This document shows positions 10,763 through 20,764 of a stretch of DNA of 64,000 bases, one piece after another. Source of the stretch: Shinisaurus crocodilurus (taxonomy: Eukaryota; Chordata; Lepidosauria; Squamata; Shinisauridae). The position numbers and the translations under genes are program-made. Location of the stretch: the NCBI GenBank assembly GCA_021292165.1, contig JAHFWL010001246.1, positions 62,001 through 126,000 of the forward strand, given 5' to 3'. Each line of letters opens with the position of its first letter. The stretch's first letter is position 1. Below the pieces are notes generated by a model that saw nothing but the letters and a program-made list of their open reading frames with translations, was not told the origin of the DNA and ran no database searches.

Positions 10763-11377
10763 TTAATATACCATTCATAACACTGCTGTTGCTTCCTGTG
10801 TGGAGGGAGAAGGCTGCGCGTGTTCCACGCCAGGAGTATGCACACATCGCACTGAACATGTGTCCGCAATGAGATACTCTCACTAAGACGGTTGTGAGAG
10901 CGGCTAGCCCTATCCAGTCATTCCCACACGTAAGCTCTACACAGGAGGAGCGGGAGCAATCAGGGATTGGGACCCTAGCGTGGGTTGGGGTAGGGGGACT
11001 TTAACCCTTTGCCCCCCACTGTGCTCCCAGTCTGCATCAACAAGATGGTTGTGTGGATAAATGGGGTCAACCCCATGTTCACGGCCTCCCTGGACCTCTT
11101 TGGGAGTACGGGTGGGATGCAGGTGTGAGCAAGGGAGCGGAAAAGGATGAAACAAGCGAGGGACACACATTTACGTTGGGACACTCCTGGCAGTTGTTCG
11201 GTAACAGCCCGTACCCTTCGGAGCTTGCAACACACCTCCTCCCAACGACACGGGGCATCCCACAAGATTTCAACAGTTCTCATGGCGTAATAAATATGGG
11301 ACCTCTCCCTTTCCAATCCATTGCCTCTTTGACTTCTCTTCCAGTGTCTCCAAGATTCTTGGCAGCCTCCTCCAGCC
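10763..11377. other. Unassigned sequence
   Basis: No recognised gene or repeat. It immediately precedes the defensin-like signal exon and could hold its promoter, but no convincing TATA box or transcription start was identified. Confidence 0.4.
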
Positions 11378-11441
11378 ATGAAGATCTTCTGCCTCCTCTC
11401 TTCTGTTTTCCTCCTGCTGCTGCTGCTCCTGGTAGCACCAG
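11378..11441 (+). pseudogene. Signal-peptide exon of a beta-defensin-like gene
   Basis: An ATG in a good context (GCCATGA) opens MKIFCLLSS followed by a run of leucines and VAP, a classic secretion signal, and ends at a phase-1 donor, CCAG|GTGAGA. Short MKI.CLL leader exons with this splice phase are typical of reptilian and avian beta-defensin genes. A phase-compatible second exon (11961-12060) has lost the cysteine array, so the locus is called a pseudogene. It could instead be the leader exon of another small secreted peptide. No repeat family explains it. Confidence 0.5.
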
Positions 11442-11960
11442 GTGAGATCCTCTCAGTTCCTCTTCTCTGAGCTATGCAGCTCTCTCTGCTTTGCGTGGGG
11501 AAGACGGTGGGTCAGGGCCAGTTTCCCGGACAAGGGGGCTTCTCTCTCTGAGGTCTCCTATGGCCTCAAAGGGTAGCACGGTGCTTGGGAGGGAGCATCT
11601 CTCTCCCATGGGCCAACTGCAGGCCTCCTGGTGCCACAGTCCAGACATCCAGGCGCTCCCTGAGCACACCCCCTCCCTGGCCACCTCCTGGGTTACTGGG
11701 ACTGTTTCCTCCATCCTTCTCTGCCCTGCAACTGCGCAGCTCACAGAGGGAACCTTGCGCAAGTTGTGGAAAGAGAAGGACGGGATGCAAGTGCCTTTCC
11801 CCCTGGTTCTGTATGGAGCGAAGCTACAAGATACATCCATAACTGCACCAGCCTCTGGCTTGGGCCATGTTCACGGCTGGAATGTGAACCCCTGACAGGT
11901 TTAGGACCAAGGTGAGAAGGTTCCCCACACATGCTTTACAGCTTCTTGGGTGTAACTTTT

Positions 11961-12060
11961 TCCCAGTCAGTGAGAAATGGAAATTACACGGTGGTTCCAC
12001 GTGGCACTGTATCAATGGAGCGATGCGTCATCCGTGGCCTGCCTTTGAGGACTTCTCAGA
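11961..12060 (+). pseudogene. Possible decayed second exon of the defensin-like gene
   Basis: An acceptor-like TAACTTTTTCCCAG ends at 11960, and the phase required by the upstream donor gives V-S-E-K-W-K-L-H-G-G-S and onward, resembling the start of a beta-defensin core but with only one cysteine in the region where six are needed. The frame stays open to about 12160. The resemblance is weak, and resting on phase plus a short motif only. Confidence 0.3.
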
Positions 12061-12859
12061 GACTTCAATTAGTGGAAAACATGGCAGCCAGAACCCTGAT
12101 GTGAACAGCCCCATTGGGAAACGCCTCACCAGCTCTAAAACCGCTTTGCTGGCTTCCTGAGCAATGTTGGGCACTATTCCAAGCGCTTCTTCGAACATGT
12201 AAAGCCGGAACCGGGTATCTGAAGGACTGCTTGCTCCAACATGATCCCGCTGGATCTCTGAGAGTAGTTTGGATTGTAAGCCCCGTGGGACAGCGGCCTG
12301 TCTTTCTATCTTCTGTGTGCCCCGTGCACTCTGATGGCGGCAGAGCAATTAGAGTGAAATGGCTGAGGGCTCTGCTCTGGGTGACCCTGTCGGGGACCAG
12401 GAGTTTGGAGAGAGGGTCCTCTGGAACCCCCTCCTCAGGGCCGCTCGCTGGGCCACACCTCTACGGAATTCTAGACGACTCCTACGATTGTGGCAGAGCA
12501 AAACACGCATTAACCACGTGCAGGGGGCTTTCCCCTTTCCAGGGCTGGTGTGTGTGTGTGGGGCTCCTGGACACCTGCTGTGGCAGCTCTTCCTCATGTT
12601 CCTCACCGGGCCGGCCCGGAGGGAGAGCGCCAGCCAGCCCAGGGAGTGAGCAGAGGAGCAGCAGTTGCCTCCCTGCCCTGCTTACTCAGCTGCCTTTTCT
12701 CTCTGGGCAGGGGTGCGGATTGGGCCCAGAGGGAGAGCAAGAGGTGGGGAAGATGGACTCATTGAATCACGAAGTTGGACGGGGTCAATTTAGGCCGTTG
12801 AGGCCCGGCTCAGTGAAGGAATCCAGTTGCACGGTCTGAGCTGCCTTCTAGCCAGTGAT
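12061..12859. other. Unassigned sequence
   Basis: A long plus-strand frame (12114-12839) is present, but its composition is irregular and no domain is recognisable. No gene is called. Confidence 0.4.
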
Positions 12860-13710
12860 CTCCAATGAAGCGGACCTTTAACACCAAAGACTCTAGTCGG
12901 CCTAGATGCATCCTGCATATATGAATAAACGGACTGTAAGTGAAACTAATAAATGTCCTTATTAGTTTTAAACCTTGTATGGACAATCTGTTCCTTTTAC
13001 GAGCCTTTCAGCAAGGTTTAGCAACCCACGTGGTGATAACCAGTTTCAGTAACAAGGCTGTGCATAAGGGGTGGAAATCGGCTTCATCCTAACCAGCATA
13101 GGACCGACTCCTTTTCATATCCTCCAACAGAAAAGGGCAGCTAAAATGATCCAGGGGCTGGAGCAACTCCCCTAGGAGGAAAGGTGACAGCAGCTGCGAT
13201 GGTTTAGCAGAGCAAAAAGGCGAGTAAGGGGAGACATGACAGAAGTGTATAAATTTATGCATGGTGTGGGGAAAGTGCACAGGGAGACATTTTTCTCTCT
13301 CTCTCATAATACTAGAACCCAAACGGGTCATGCCATGAAGCTGTTTAGTGGGAGATACAGGACAGATAAAAGGAAGGACATCTTCACACAGCGCGTAGTT
13401 AAACTACGGGATTCACTTCCACAAGATGCAGTGATGGCCACCAATTTGGAGGGCTTCAAACGGGGATTGGACAAATTCATGGAGGAGAAGGCCACTGGTG
13501 GCTACTAGTCCTGACTGGCTATGAGCTCCTCCAGTATCAGAGGCAGTATGCTCAAGTACACCAGTGGCTGGGGAACATGGGCAGGAGGGTGCCGCTGCAC
13601 TCATGCCCTGCTAGTGGGATCCCGTCGGCAGCTGGTAGGTCACTGTGTGAACAGAATGCTGGACTAGTAGGACCCTTGGTCTGATCCAGCATGGCTCTTC
13701 TGATGTTCTT
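12860..13710 (+). repeat. Unit spacer: duplicated segment with a CR1/L3-like LINE 3' end
   Basis: 12865-13700 is paralogous to 33055-33445 plus 37133-37555 and to 53525-54380. From about 13090 it reads like the C-terminal coding end of a CR1-type LINE (FTQRVVKLRDSLPQDAV, FKRGLDKFMEEKATGGY) followed by its 3' UTR, which ends near GATCCAGCATGGCTCTTCTG. It marks the left end of the duplicated unit. Confidence 0.75.
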
Positions 13711-13868
13711 CTAAAGAAGAAAGAGAAAAAACCCATTACACTCTGAATTATGGGAACTCCCTCTCTGTTTCTCTATCCCTCGCGTGTCTGTTTGTCTGCC
13801 TGTCTCTCTCTCTCTATCTCTGTGTATGAATGATTGTCTTGGTTTTGCTAACTGGAAATATGTGTTCA

Positions 13869-14094
13869 ATAGAGTGTTGCTCTGGGACTCGGGAGATTCG
13901 GGTTCTAGTCCCCACTCGGCCACGAAACTCACTGGGTGACTTTGCGCCAATCACTGACTCTCTGCCTAACCAACCTCACAGGGTTGTTGTGAGGATAAAA
14001 TGGAGAGGAGGAGGAGGATTCTGTAAGCCGCCTTGGGTTCCTTGCAGGAAAAAAGGAAGGGTATAAATGTAATAAATAAAATAAATACATAGAG
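13869..14094 (+). mobile_element. CORE/MIR-type SINE in the unit spacer
   Basis: Same family and position as 37703 and 54527 in the sister units, so it was inserted before the duplication. Ends in ATAAATAAAATAAATACAT. Confidence 0.8.
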
Positions 14095-14274
14095 AGATTT
14101 GCAACTCAGGAACACTTAAGTGAGAAAATCAAACCAGCCATGTGATATAGGAAGATACTGTCTAGTTCAATATATCTCACTATGCATTAATTTACGAGAA
14201 ACAAAGGTGAACTACATTAATATTTCTTTTGTTGCTTTAGCTTCAGCACATAAATATGGCTCCATGCCCGCATT

Positions 14275-14447
14275 CCTTTATTTATTTATTTATTTTTTAT
14301 TTATTTATTTTATTTATACCCCGCCTTTTTTCCTGCAAGGAACACAAGGCGGCTTACATAATCCTTCTCCTCCTCTTCCTCCTCTCCATTTTATCCTCAC
14401 AACAACCCTGTGAGGTAGGTTAGGCTGAGAGTCAGTGACTGGCTAAA
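14275..14447 (-). mobile_element. CORE-type SINE inserted in the 3' flank of gene copy 1
   Basis: Begins in a TTTATTTATT run (its A/T-rich tail on the plus strand) and ends against AAAAGCTCC, 27 bp from the zinc-finger stop codon. In copies 2 and 3 this place holds about 80 bp of unrelated sequence (GCACCGCGTACATGGG), so the insertion replaced the original 3' UTR of copy 1. Confidence 0.8.
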
Positions 14448-14473
14448 AGCTCCGCTGTGTGAGTTCTTTGATG

Positions 14474-16740
14474 TTACGTGTAGCTTTTCCTCAAATCAAA
14501 GTTCTTTTCATGATCCAAGCATTGATATGGTTTCTCACCTGTGTGAATTCTTTGATGAGAAGTCAGATTTATCTTTTGATTGAAGCCCTTTCCACACTCC
14601 AAGCACTGATATGGTTTCTCCCCTGTGTGAATTCTTTGATGAGAAGTCAGATTTATCTTTTGATTGAAGCCCTTTCCACACTCCAAGCATTGATATGGTT
14701 TCTCCCCTGTGTGAATTCTTTCATGACGAGTGAGATGTGCCTTTTGACTAAATCTCTTTCCACACTCCAAGCATTGATATGGTTTCTCCCCTGTGTGAAT
14801 TATTTGATGAGAAGTGAGACTTATCATGTGATTGAAGCTCTTTCCACACTCCAAGCATTGATATGGTTTCTCCCCTGTGTGAATACTTTGATGAGAAGTG
14901 AGACTTCTCTTGTGACTGAAGCTCTTTCCACACTCCAAGCATTGATATGGTTTCTCCCCTGTGTGAATTCTTTCATGACGAGTGAGATGTGCCTTTTGAC
15001 TAAATCTCTTTCCACACTCCAAGCATTGATATGGTTTCTCCCCTGTGTGAATTATTTGATGAGAAGTGAGACTTATCATGTGATTGAAGCTCTTTCCACA
15101 CTCCAAGCATTGATATGGTTTCTCCCCTGTGTGAATACTTTGATGAGAAGTGAGACTTCTCTTGTGACTGAAGCTCTTTCCACACTCCAAGCATTCATAT
15201 GGTTTCTCCCCTGTGTGAATTTTATGATGAGAAGTGAGCTGTGTCTTGCAAGTGAATCTCTTTCCACACTCCAAGCATTGATATGGTTTCTCCCCTGTGT
15301 GAATTCTGTGATGAGAAGTGAGACTTATCTTGTGATTGAAGCTCTTTCCACACTCCAAGCATTCATATGGTTTCTCACCTGTGTGAATTCTTTCATGACA
15401 GGTGAGATGTGTCTTTTGATTAAATCTCTTTCCACACTCCAAGCATTCATATGGTTTCTCACCTGTGTGAATACTTTGATGAGAAGTGAGCTGTGCCTTC
15501 CGAATGAATCTCTTTCCACACTCTACGCATTCATGTGGTTTATCTCCTGTGTGAATACTTTGATGAGAAGTGAGCTGTGTCTTCCAAGTGAATCTCTTTC
15601 CACACTCCAAGCATTCATATGGTTTCTCCCCTGTGTGAATTCTTTGATGAGAAGTGAGACTTATCTTCTGATTGAAGCTCTTTCCACACTCCAAGCATTC
15701 ATGTGATTTCTCCCCTGTGTGAATTCTTTGATGAGAAGTGAGACTTCTCTTGTGATTGAAGCTCTTTCCACACTCCAAGCATTCATATGGTTTCTCCCCT
15801 GTGTGAATTCTTTGATGAGAAGTGAGATGTGTCTTTTGACTAAATCTCTTTCCACACTCCAAGCATTCATGTGGTTTCTCACCTGTGTGAATTATTTGAT
15901 GAGAAGTGAGCTGTGTCTTCCGAATGAATCTCTTTCCACACTCTAAGCATTCATGTGGTTTCTCCCCTGTGTGAATTCTTTGATGAGAAGTCAGACTTAT
16001 CTTTCGATTGAAGCCCTTTCCACACTCCAAGCACTGATATGGTTTCTCCCCAGTGTGAATTCTTTGATGACAAGTGAGATGTGTCTTTTGACTAAATCTC
16101 TTTCCACACTCCAAGCATTCATGTGGTTTCTCACCTGTGTGAATTCTTTGATGAGAAGTGAGACTTATCTTTTGATTGAAGCTCTTTCCACACTCCAAGC
16201 ATTCATATGGTGTCTCCCCTGTGTGAATTCTTTGATGAGAAGTGAGATGTGTCTTTTGATTAAATCTCTTTCCACACTCCAAGCATTCATGTGGTTTCTC
16301 ACCTGTGTGAATTCTTTCATGAGAAGTGAGATGCGTCTTCCAAGTGAATCTCTTTCCACACTCCAAGCATTGATATGGTTTCTCCCCTGTGTGAATTCTT
16401 TGATGAGAAGTGAGCTTTGTCTTCCAAGTGAATCTCTTTCCACACTTTAAGCATTGATATGGTTTCTCTCCTGTGTGGATTTTACAATGAACACTGAGGC
16501 TTGATTGAGACTTGAAGGTTTTCCCACACACAGAGCACACACAGTTTTCCTGTTGTTTAGCCTTTTTTTCTTCCATTGAGATATTATTGTAGTCATTGCA
16601 CTGAGAAGCAAAGGATTTATTCCTCCTCTTCGGATTTAGTTCACTTTCCCTTCTCTGAGGTTCCCTATTTTTACATCTGTTTGTTTTCAGTGGCATCCCA
16701 CATGGTTCTCTCTCATTCTCCATTTCACACCAGTCACTTT
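14474..16740 (-). CDS. Copy 1 zinc-finger exon (24 fingers plus one degenerate)
   Basis: The acceptor TTGATTCTAG precedes 16740; the first two bases complete a codon begun in the KRAB exon. A 66-residue charged spacer ([19 protein letters not shown]) precedes finger 1. Every finger fits CxxC-x12-HxxxH with consensus ECGKRF and [11 protein letters not shown]. Contact positions -1, 2 and 3 vary (for example W-T-K, Q-I-S, R-T-Q), but position 6 is serine in nearly all fingers. The last 17 residues ([15 protein letters not shown]) have lost the second cysteine and both histidines, as in copies 2 and 3, so this decay predates the duplication. Confidence 0.93.
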
Positions 16741-19451
16741 CTAGAATCAAGACAAAAAATCGGTAAAACCCTGAGTTAGAAATAGAGCTTCAAATCACTG
16801 AATGACTTCGGTTGACTATTGTGAGAAAAGGAAGCACTCTCAACACCGAGACTGGAGGCAGTTCTTACTATGTGCCAAACAGCCTCTTTTGACTGGCATT
16901 CACTTAGAGCTGGTGCAGTCAAGAGCAACGGATTGGGACCAGAGTCCTGGGCTCTGCTCCCAGCTCAGACATGAATTTTTCTGGATGCTGCGGGACCGGT
17001 TACTCTCGCTCATCCTCGCCTACCCCACAGGGTTGTTGTGCAGATAAGTGGACAACCTGAGGCATGATGTTATGAACTGTCTCGAGAGACATTAGGATGC
17101 AAATCCAGATAAAAAGAGAAAGGAGAAGAGCCATCAAGGAGTGGCAGAGAACCTTTTCTTATTGGGTGCCCCATAAATTATGTACATAAGTTAAATATGC
17201 TCATTTTTAACACCTGAGCTATGGTGGTGTTGGCGGCAAAGAGAGAATATATACATTATATTTTTTCCCCTTTTCTTTCTTTTTTTTTCCTTTTATGGTT
17301 TTGCTCTCTTGAAATTCAGAATAAAAATAATTTTAAAAAAGTTCCTCACTCTTTATTGATGAAGTCAATTGAATCCATTCCAACTTTGTTCTGACACTAA
17401 TTACAGCGTCTTGCTCCTGCTCCACCCACCATCAGCAGCTGCCCCCAATCGACTTCCCCCGTGGGTCAACGGACATTCACGGGAAAGGGTTCCCTCATCC
17501 CTGGCCCTAAAGGATCAGCATTCCTGATACAGGAAGGGCCAGTCCCAGGTGAGCAGCTGCCCCGGGAGATTCAGGTTCTAGTCCCCACTCGGCAACGAAA
17601 CTCACTGGGTGACTTTGGGCCAGTCACTGCCTCTCAGCCTAACCTACCTCACATGGTTGTTGTGAGGATAAAATGGAGAGGAGGAAGAGGATTTTGTAAG
17701 CCGCCTTGGGTTCCTTGCAGGAAAAAAGGCGGGGTATAAATATAATAAATAAATAAAAATAAATAAATAAAATCACCAGCCAGGGAAAGAGGGAGCCTTA
17801 CCGAGAAAGGCCACGGAGAATGGGGAAAAAATTACTAACAATCCCACTACCACCACTACCATCACTGCATTTGTAAAGAGATATTATCACGAGCCAGGGA
17901 AAGAGGGAGCCTTACCGAGAGAGGCCACGATCCCACGATTCTCCTCCATGATCTGCCTGTGTAGGGCTTTCTGGTCAGGATCCAGCAGTGCCCACTCCTC
18001 CTCGCTGAAGGACACAGCGATCTCCCCAAAGGGAACCAGAACCTGGACAGAAGAAACATCAACACTTCCTCCTCAAATCTAACGGAAAGATCATCGAGTA
18101 ACAAAATCCAAATGCCCACCTAGTCCACACTTCTGTTTACACACTGGTCAACCAGCTGCCCGCAGGAACTCACAAGCAGGACATGAGAGTAACAACACCC
18201 TCCTGCCCATGTTCCCCAGCAACTGGTGCACATAGGCAGACAGCCTCTGATTCTGGAGATCGTGTATAGCTATGTATGCCCATCACAAACACAGCTGTCT
18301 ATGTGTCCAAGGATCACATTTCCCACTACCACGAGCCCCCCGGCCCCTGGATATATTTAACACACTTACTAGCTAGTAAGCCCCTTTGAACACAATAGGA
18401 CTTCCTTCTCAGGAAAGTACACAGGACCGCAGCTTAAGTGATGCAAGTGCAAGAACACAGGCCTGTCCGGAGGTGTCTTATCCTTTATTTGCAGTCTGGA
18501 TGCTTTAATATGATTGGGTGAAAATGCATCTCTCCCCAGTGGGGATCTTGGCCACAATTCAAAGTGCAGATTTCCATGTTTAACGTCTTCAGTTATTGAA
18601 TATGATTTTTTTAAACTGAGAAAATGGGTGCAGACAGGTTTCTTCCCCCCACCCACCCCAAATACCTGAGGGGGGGGGAGAATAAAAGCAGCCCAAGGAT
18701 TTCTTGCACGCTCCCCAACCCCGCAGCTAATCCTTACCCTGTGAGGCGGCACCTCCATCACTCTCCTGCTCGATGCCCCTTCGCAGGGGACTCTGCAGGG
18801 GGCAGGGAAATCAGGCCCCACTTCGGCACACAGATTCTCGACCTGAAACGTAATGTGGATCCAAGACATGCCATGAGAAGAGAATTTAAAAAAATGATAC
18901 ATTCTTGGGGCAGGGGGCATGGGAGATCCCACCTCAGAGAATTTCAGTAAAAAGTCGGGTAATTTGCAGAGAGAGTTTTGGGATGTCCCCGCTCACAGGC
19001 TGGACCCCTTGGAGCTCCCAGGATGCAATGCTCTCACCCGCTGCTCCTCCTGCTTCTTCTCCTCCTCCCGGCTCAGGAGGAAGCCTTCTGCCAGGGCCAC
19101 CGCCTGGGAACTGGTCTCCGCCCCACATTCCCTCACCCAGCTCGACACCTCCAGGGGCAGGAGGCTCAGGAACTGCTCCAGGACGACCAGGTCCACGATC
19201 TGAGTTTTGGTGTGTCGCTCTGGCTTCAGCCACTGACGGGAGAGATGGTGGAGCTGGGTGCAGACCTCTCGGGGGCCCTGAGCCGCCCCGTTGGGGAGCG
19301 GCCTGAAACGCTGGCGCCGCACATCTGAGCTGACCATTTCCTGGCCCAGCATCTTCTGTCCTGTAGTTTCCCAGGTTTCACTGGCACTCCCAGTCCTGAT
19401 GGCATCGCGGCCTCTTCCTGCTTCAGGGGTAGCCGAGTCCTGCTCGTCCAT
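14474..19451 (-). CDS. SCAN-KRAB-C2H2 zinc-finger protein, copy 1 (apparently intact)
   Basis: Four coding exons: 19451-19038 (in the SCAN exon), 18842-18738 (linker), 18042-17916 (KRAB-A) and 16740-14474 (zinc fingers plus stop). All introns are GT-AG; phases 0, 0 and 1 join without a break, giving 970 residues. SCAN lies at about 45-128, KRAB-A at 174-215, an acidic/basic spacer to 281, then 24 C2H2 fingers at 282-953 with TGEKP linkers and a degenerate last finger. The chosen ATG has A at -3 and G at +4; an earlier ATG at 19464 is out of frame and in poorer context. The family binds DNA in the nucleus; SCAN pairs proteins and KRAB normally recruits TRIM28. Fingers 17-19 and 20-22 are a perfect duplication. 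A GC-rich promoter lies near 23.6 kb. No disabling change was found. Confidence 0.9.
14696..15199 (-). repeat. 252-bp tandem duplication of three zinc fingers
   Basis: 15199-14948 (fingers 17-19) and 14947-14696 (fingers 20-22) encode the same 84 residues, apart from the first contact residue at the outer edge, and are identical in every DNA stretch compared. This is a recent unequal exchange or conversion inside the array. Confidence 0.9.
17563..17772 (+). mobile_element. CORE-type SINE, 5'-truncated, in copy 1 intron 3
   Basis: Starts CGGGAGATTCAGGTTCTAG and ends in AATAAATAAAAATAAATAAA. It lies where copies 2 and 3 carry unrelated sequence and abuts a duplicated fragment of the KRAB exon. 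Confidence 0.8.
17773..17816 (-). repeat. Duplicated fragment of the KRAB exon end with its splice donor
   Basis: About 43 bp nearly identical to the real exon-intron junction at 17884-17928, including TTTCTCG|GTAAGGCTCC. The pseudo-junction falls after 17802, about 110 nt downstream of the true donor in the direction of transcription. Absent from copies 2 and 3. Confidence 0.85.
17916..18042 (-). CDS. Copy 1 KRAB-A exon (127 bp)
   Basis: Acceptor TTCTGTCCAG precedes 18042 and donor GTAAGG follows 17916; 127 bp is the canonical KRAB-A exon size. It reads [17 protein letters not shown] followed by [18 protein letters not shown] and GIVASL. The EW and DP-Q positions are kept, but the DV pair is EI and MLENY is MEENR. 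The linker-to-KRAB junction is phase 0 and the KRAB exon ends in phase 1. No KRAB-B exon is recognised. Confidence 0.93.
18125..18360 (-). repeat. CR1/L3-like fragment in intron 2, shared by all three copies
   Basis: Sequence around CCCATGTTCCCCAGCAACTGG and the AGCTATGTATGCCCATCAC block is conserved at the same place in copies 2 (43505) and 3 (59420). It is related to the spacer LINE 3' UTR in antisense, so it was inserted before the duplication. Confidence 0.65.
18738..18842 (-). CDS. Copy 1 linker exon (105 bp, 35 codons)
   Basis: Acceptor CGTTTCAG precedes 18842 and donor GTAAGG follows 18738. Both boundaries are phase 0, so skipping it would keep the frame. It encodes [16 protein letters not shown] and [14 protein letters not shown], with no domain; such short exons commonly link SCAN and KRAB. 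Confidence 0.85.
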
Positions 19452-19504
19452 GTTTGATCCATGCAGCAAAGAGCGGTGCTAATGAAGCTCTGCAAAGCCA
19501 CGAC
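19038..19504 (-). CDS. Copy 1 SCAN exon
   Basis: Acceptor ATTTTACAG precedes 19504 and donor GTGAGAG follows 19038. 53 nt of 5' UTR precede the ATG at 19451. The SCAN signatures are [36 protein letters not shown] and [18 protein letters not shown]. The domain is a helical dimerisation module derived from a Gypsy/Gmr1-type capsid. Confidence 0.93.
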
Positions 19505-20239
19505 CTGTAAAATAATTATTACCCTGTCAGGGCAAGAAGGAACAGTGCGGACTCCAGGTAGCAAACAGGTCCCGTTCCAAAAGGAAAGGCAGGCACATGC
19601 CAAGACTCAAAGGGAAAATGTAGACATGGGTTCGGGAGGTGTCTTTGCCTGGGATCCATGAACCAAAACTCCTTTCATGGGCTTGCAAGTCAGAGGATGC
19701 AGCATCCTCCGCGCACCCCAACGTTCCTCCCCGTCCAAACCAGCTCCCACTCTCAGCCTCCCGTTGAGCCCCCTGCCCATTCTTCTTCCAAATCTCCCAC
19801 CACTCCCCTCCCCATCAGGCATCCTGCTACTGCTCTGTTCTCCTTCAGCCTCTCTTAGGCAAAACTCCCTGGAAATTGTTTTAAAAACCAAATTTAACTA
19901 TGACTCAAATGACTAACAGGGTATAACAAGGCACCTAAAGGATAGTAGAACTGGCGCCACCTCAGTGTGGAGCTCGTTGCACAGTTGGGGGCTTCCACAG
20001 AAAAGCCCCCCCTTTGTTACCGCCCTCCAGGCCTCCCTCGGAGGTGGCAGTTGGGGGAAGGACTCATATGTTGAACGTAGTGTCAGGGGAGATTGCAGGT
20101 GGGAGAGGTGTTTGATCAAGAATTGCGGTACCAAGCAACTGGAATCAGGCACGGAAGCAAATGGGCCAGAACTGGTGCTATGTGTTTTGACCTACTGGTC
20201 CTGCCTATTAGTCTGGCTGCTGCATTTCTGACAAGCTGC

Positions 20240-20764
20240 AGCTTCTGAATAGTCTTCAAGGGCAGCCCCACGTAGAGTGCATTGCAGTAGTCTAATTTAG
20301 AGATTACCAGAGCATAGATTACTGAAACCAGACTATCCCTGTCCAGATCGGGTCATAGCTGGGATATCAGCCGGAGCTGGTAGAAGGCACTCCGTGCCAC
20401 TGAGGCCACTTGAGCCTCAAGTTACAAAGATGGCCCAAAGAGGACCCCCAAGCTACGGACCTGCTCCTTCAAGGGGAGTGCCACCCCATCCATTACAGGC
20501 TGAACACCCTCCATCCGGTCAGGGGAACCGCCCACAAACAGCATCTCAGTCTAGTCCGGATTGAGCCTCAGTTTGTAAGCCCTCATCCAGTCCATTGTCG
20601 TGGCCAGGCACCGGTTTAGCACATCCACAGCCTCAGCTGCTGAAGAGGAAAAGGAGAGATAGGGCTGCGCGTCATCAGCGTATTGATGGCAACGCACTGC
20701 AAAACTCCGGATGACCCCACTCAGTGGTTTCATGTAGATGTTAAATAGCATGAGGGATAAGACC
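20240..20764 (-). mobile_element. L2-clade LINE, 3' half (copy 1)
   Basis: On the minus strand it encodes an RT end ([55 protein letters not shown]); YADD is the polymerase active site. It continues at 22696 after the LINE-B insertion. The same L2 is in copies 2 and 3. Confidence 0.85.

Larger units (their letters stand above)
16741..17915 (-). other. Copy 1 intron 3 (KRAB to fingers)
   Basis: Donor GTAAGG at 17915, acceptor CTAG at 16741. It lacks two segments present in copies 2 and 3: about 440 bp equivalent to 41677-42115, and about 750 bp equivalent to 42420-43180 that includes the 5S/tRNA chimera. A 5'-truncated SINE occupies 17563-17772 at the second site. Confidence 0.75.

Noticed and set aside
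10937..12839. Several 70-240 codon frames around the defensin-like exon
   Set aside because: No domains, no splice support, and mutually overlapping on both strands.
14459..16450. Long plus-strand frames (up to 415 codons) with repeated [16 protein letters not shown] units
   Set aside because: Exact antisense of the zinc-finger exon; the repetition comes from the 84-bp finger period, and the same shadows occur over copies 2 and 3.
14474..16740. Regular 84-bp repeats as a CRISPR or satellite array
   Set aside because: They encode C2H2 fingers with conserved ligands and TGEKP linkers in one open frame.
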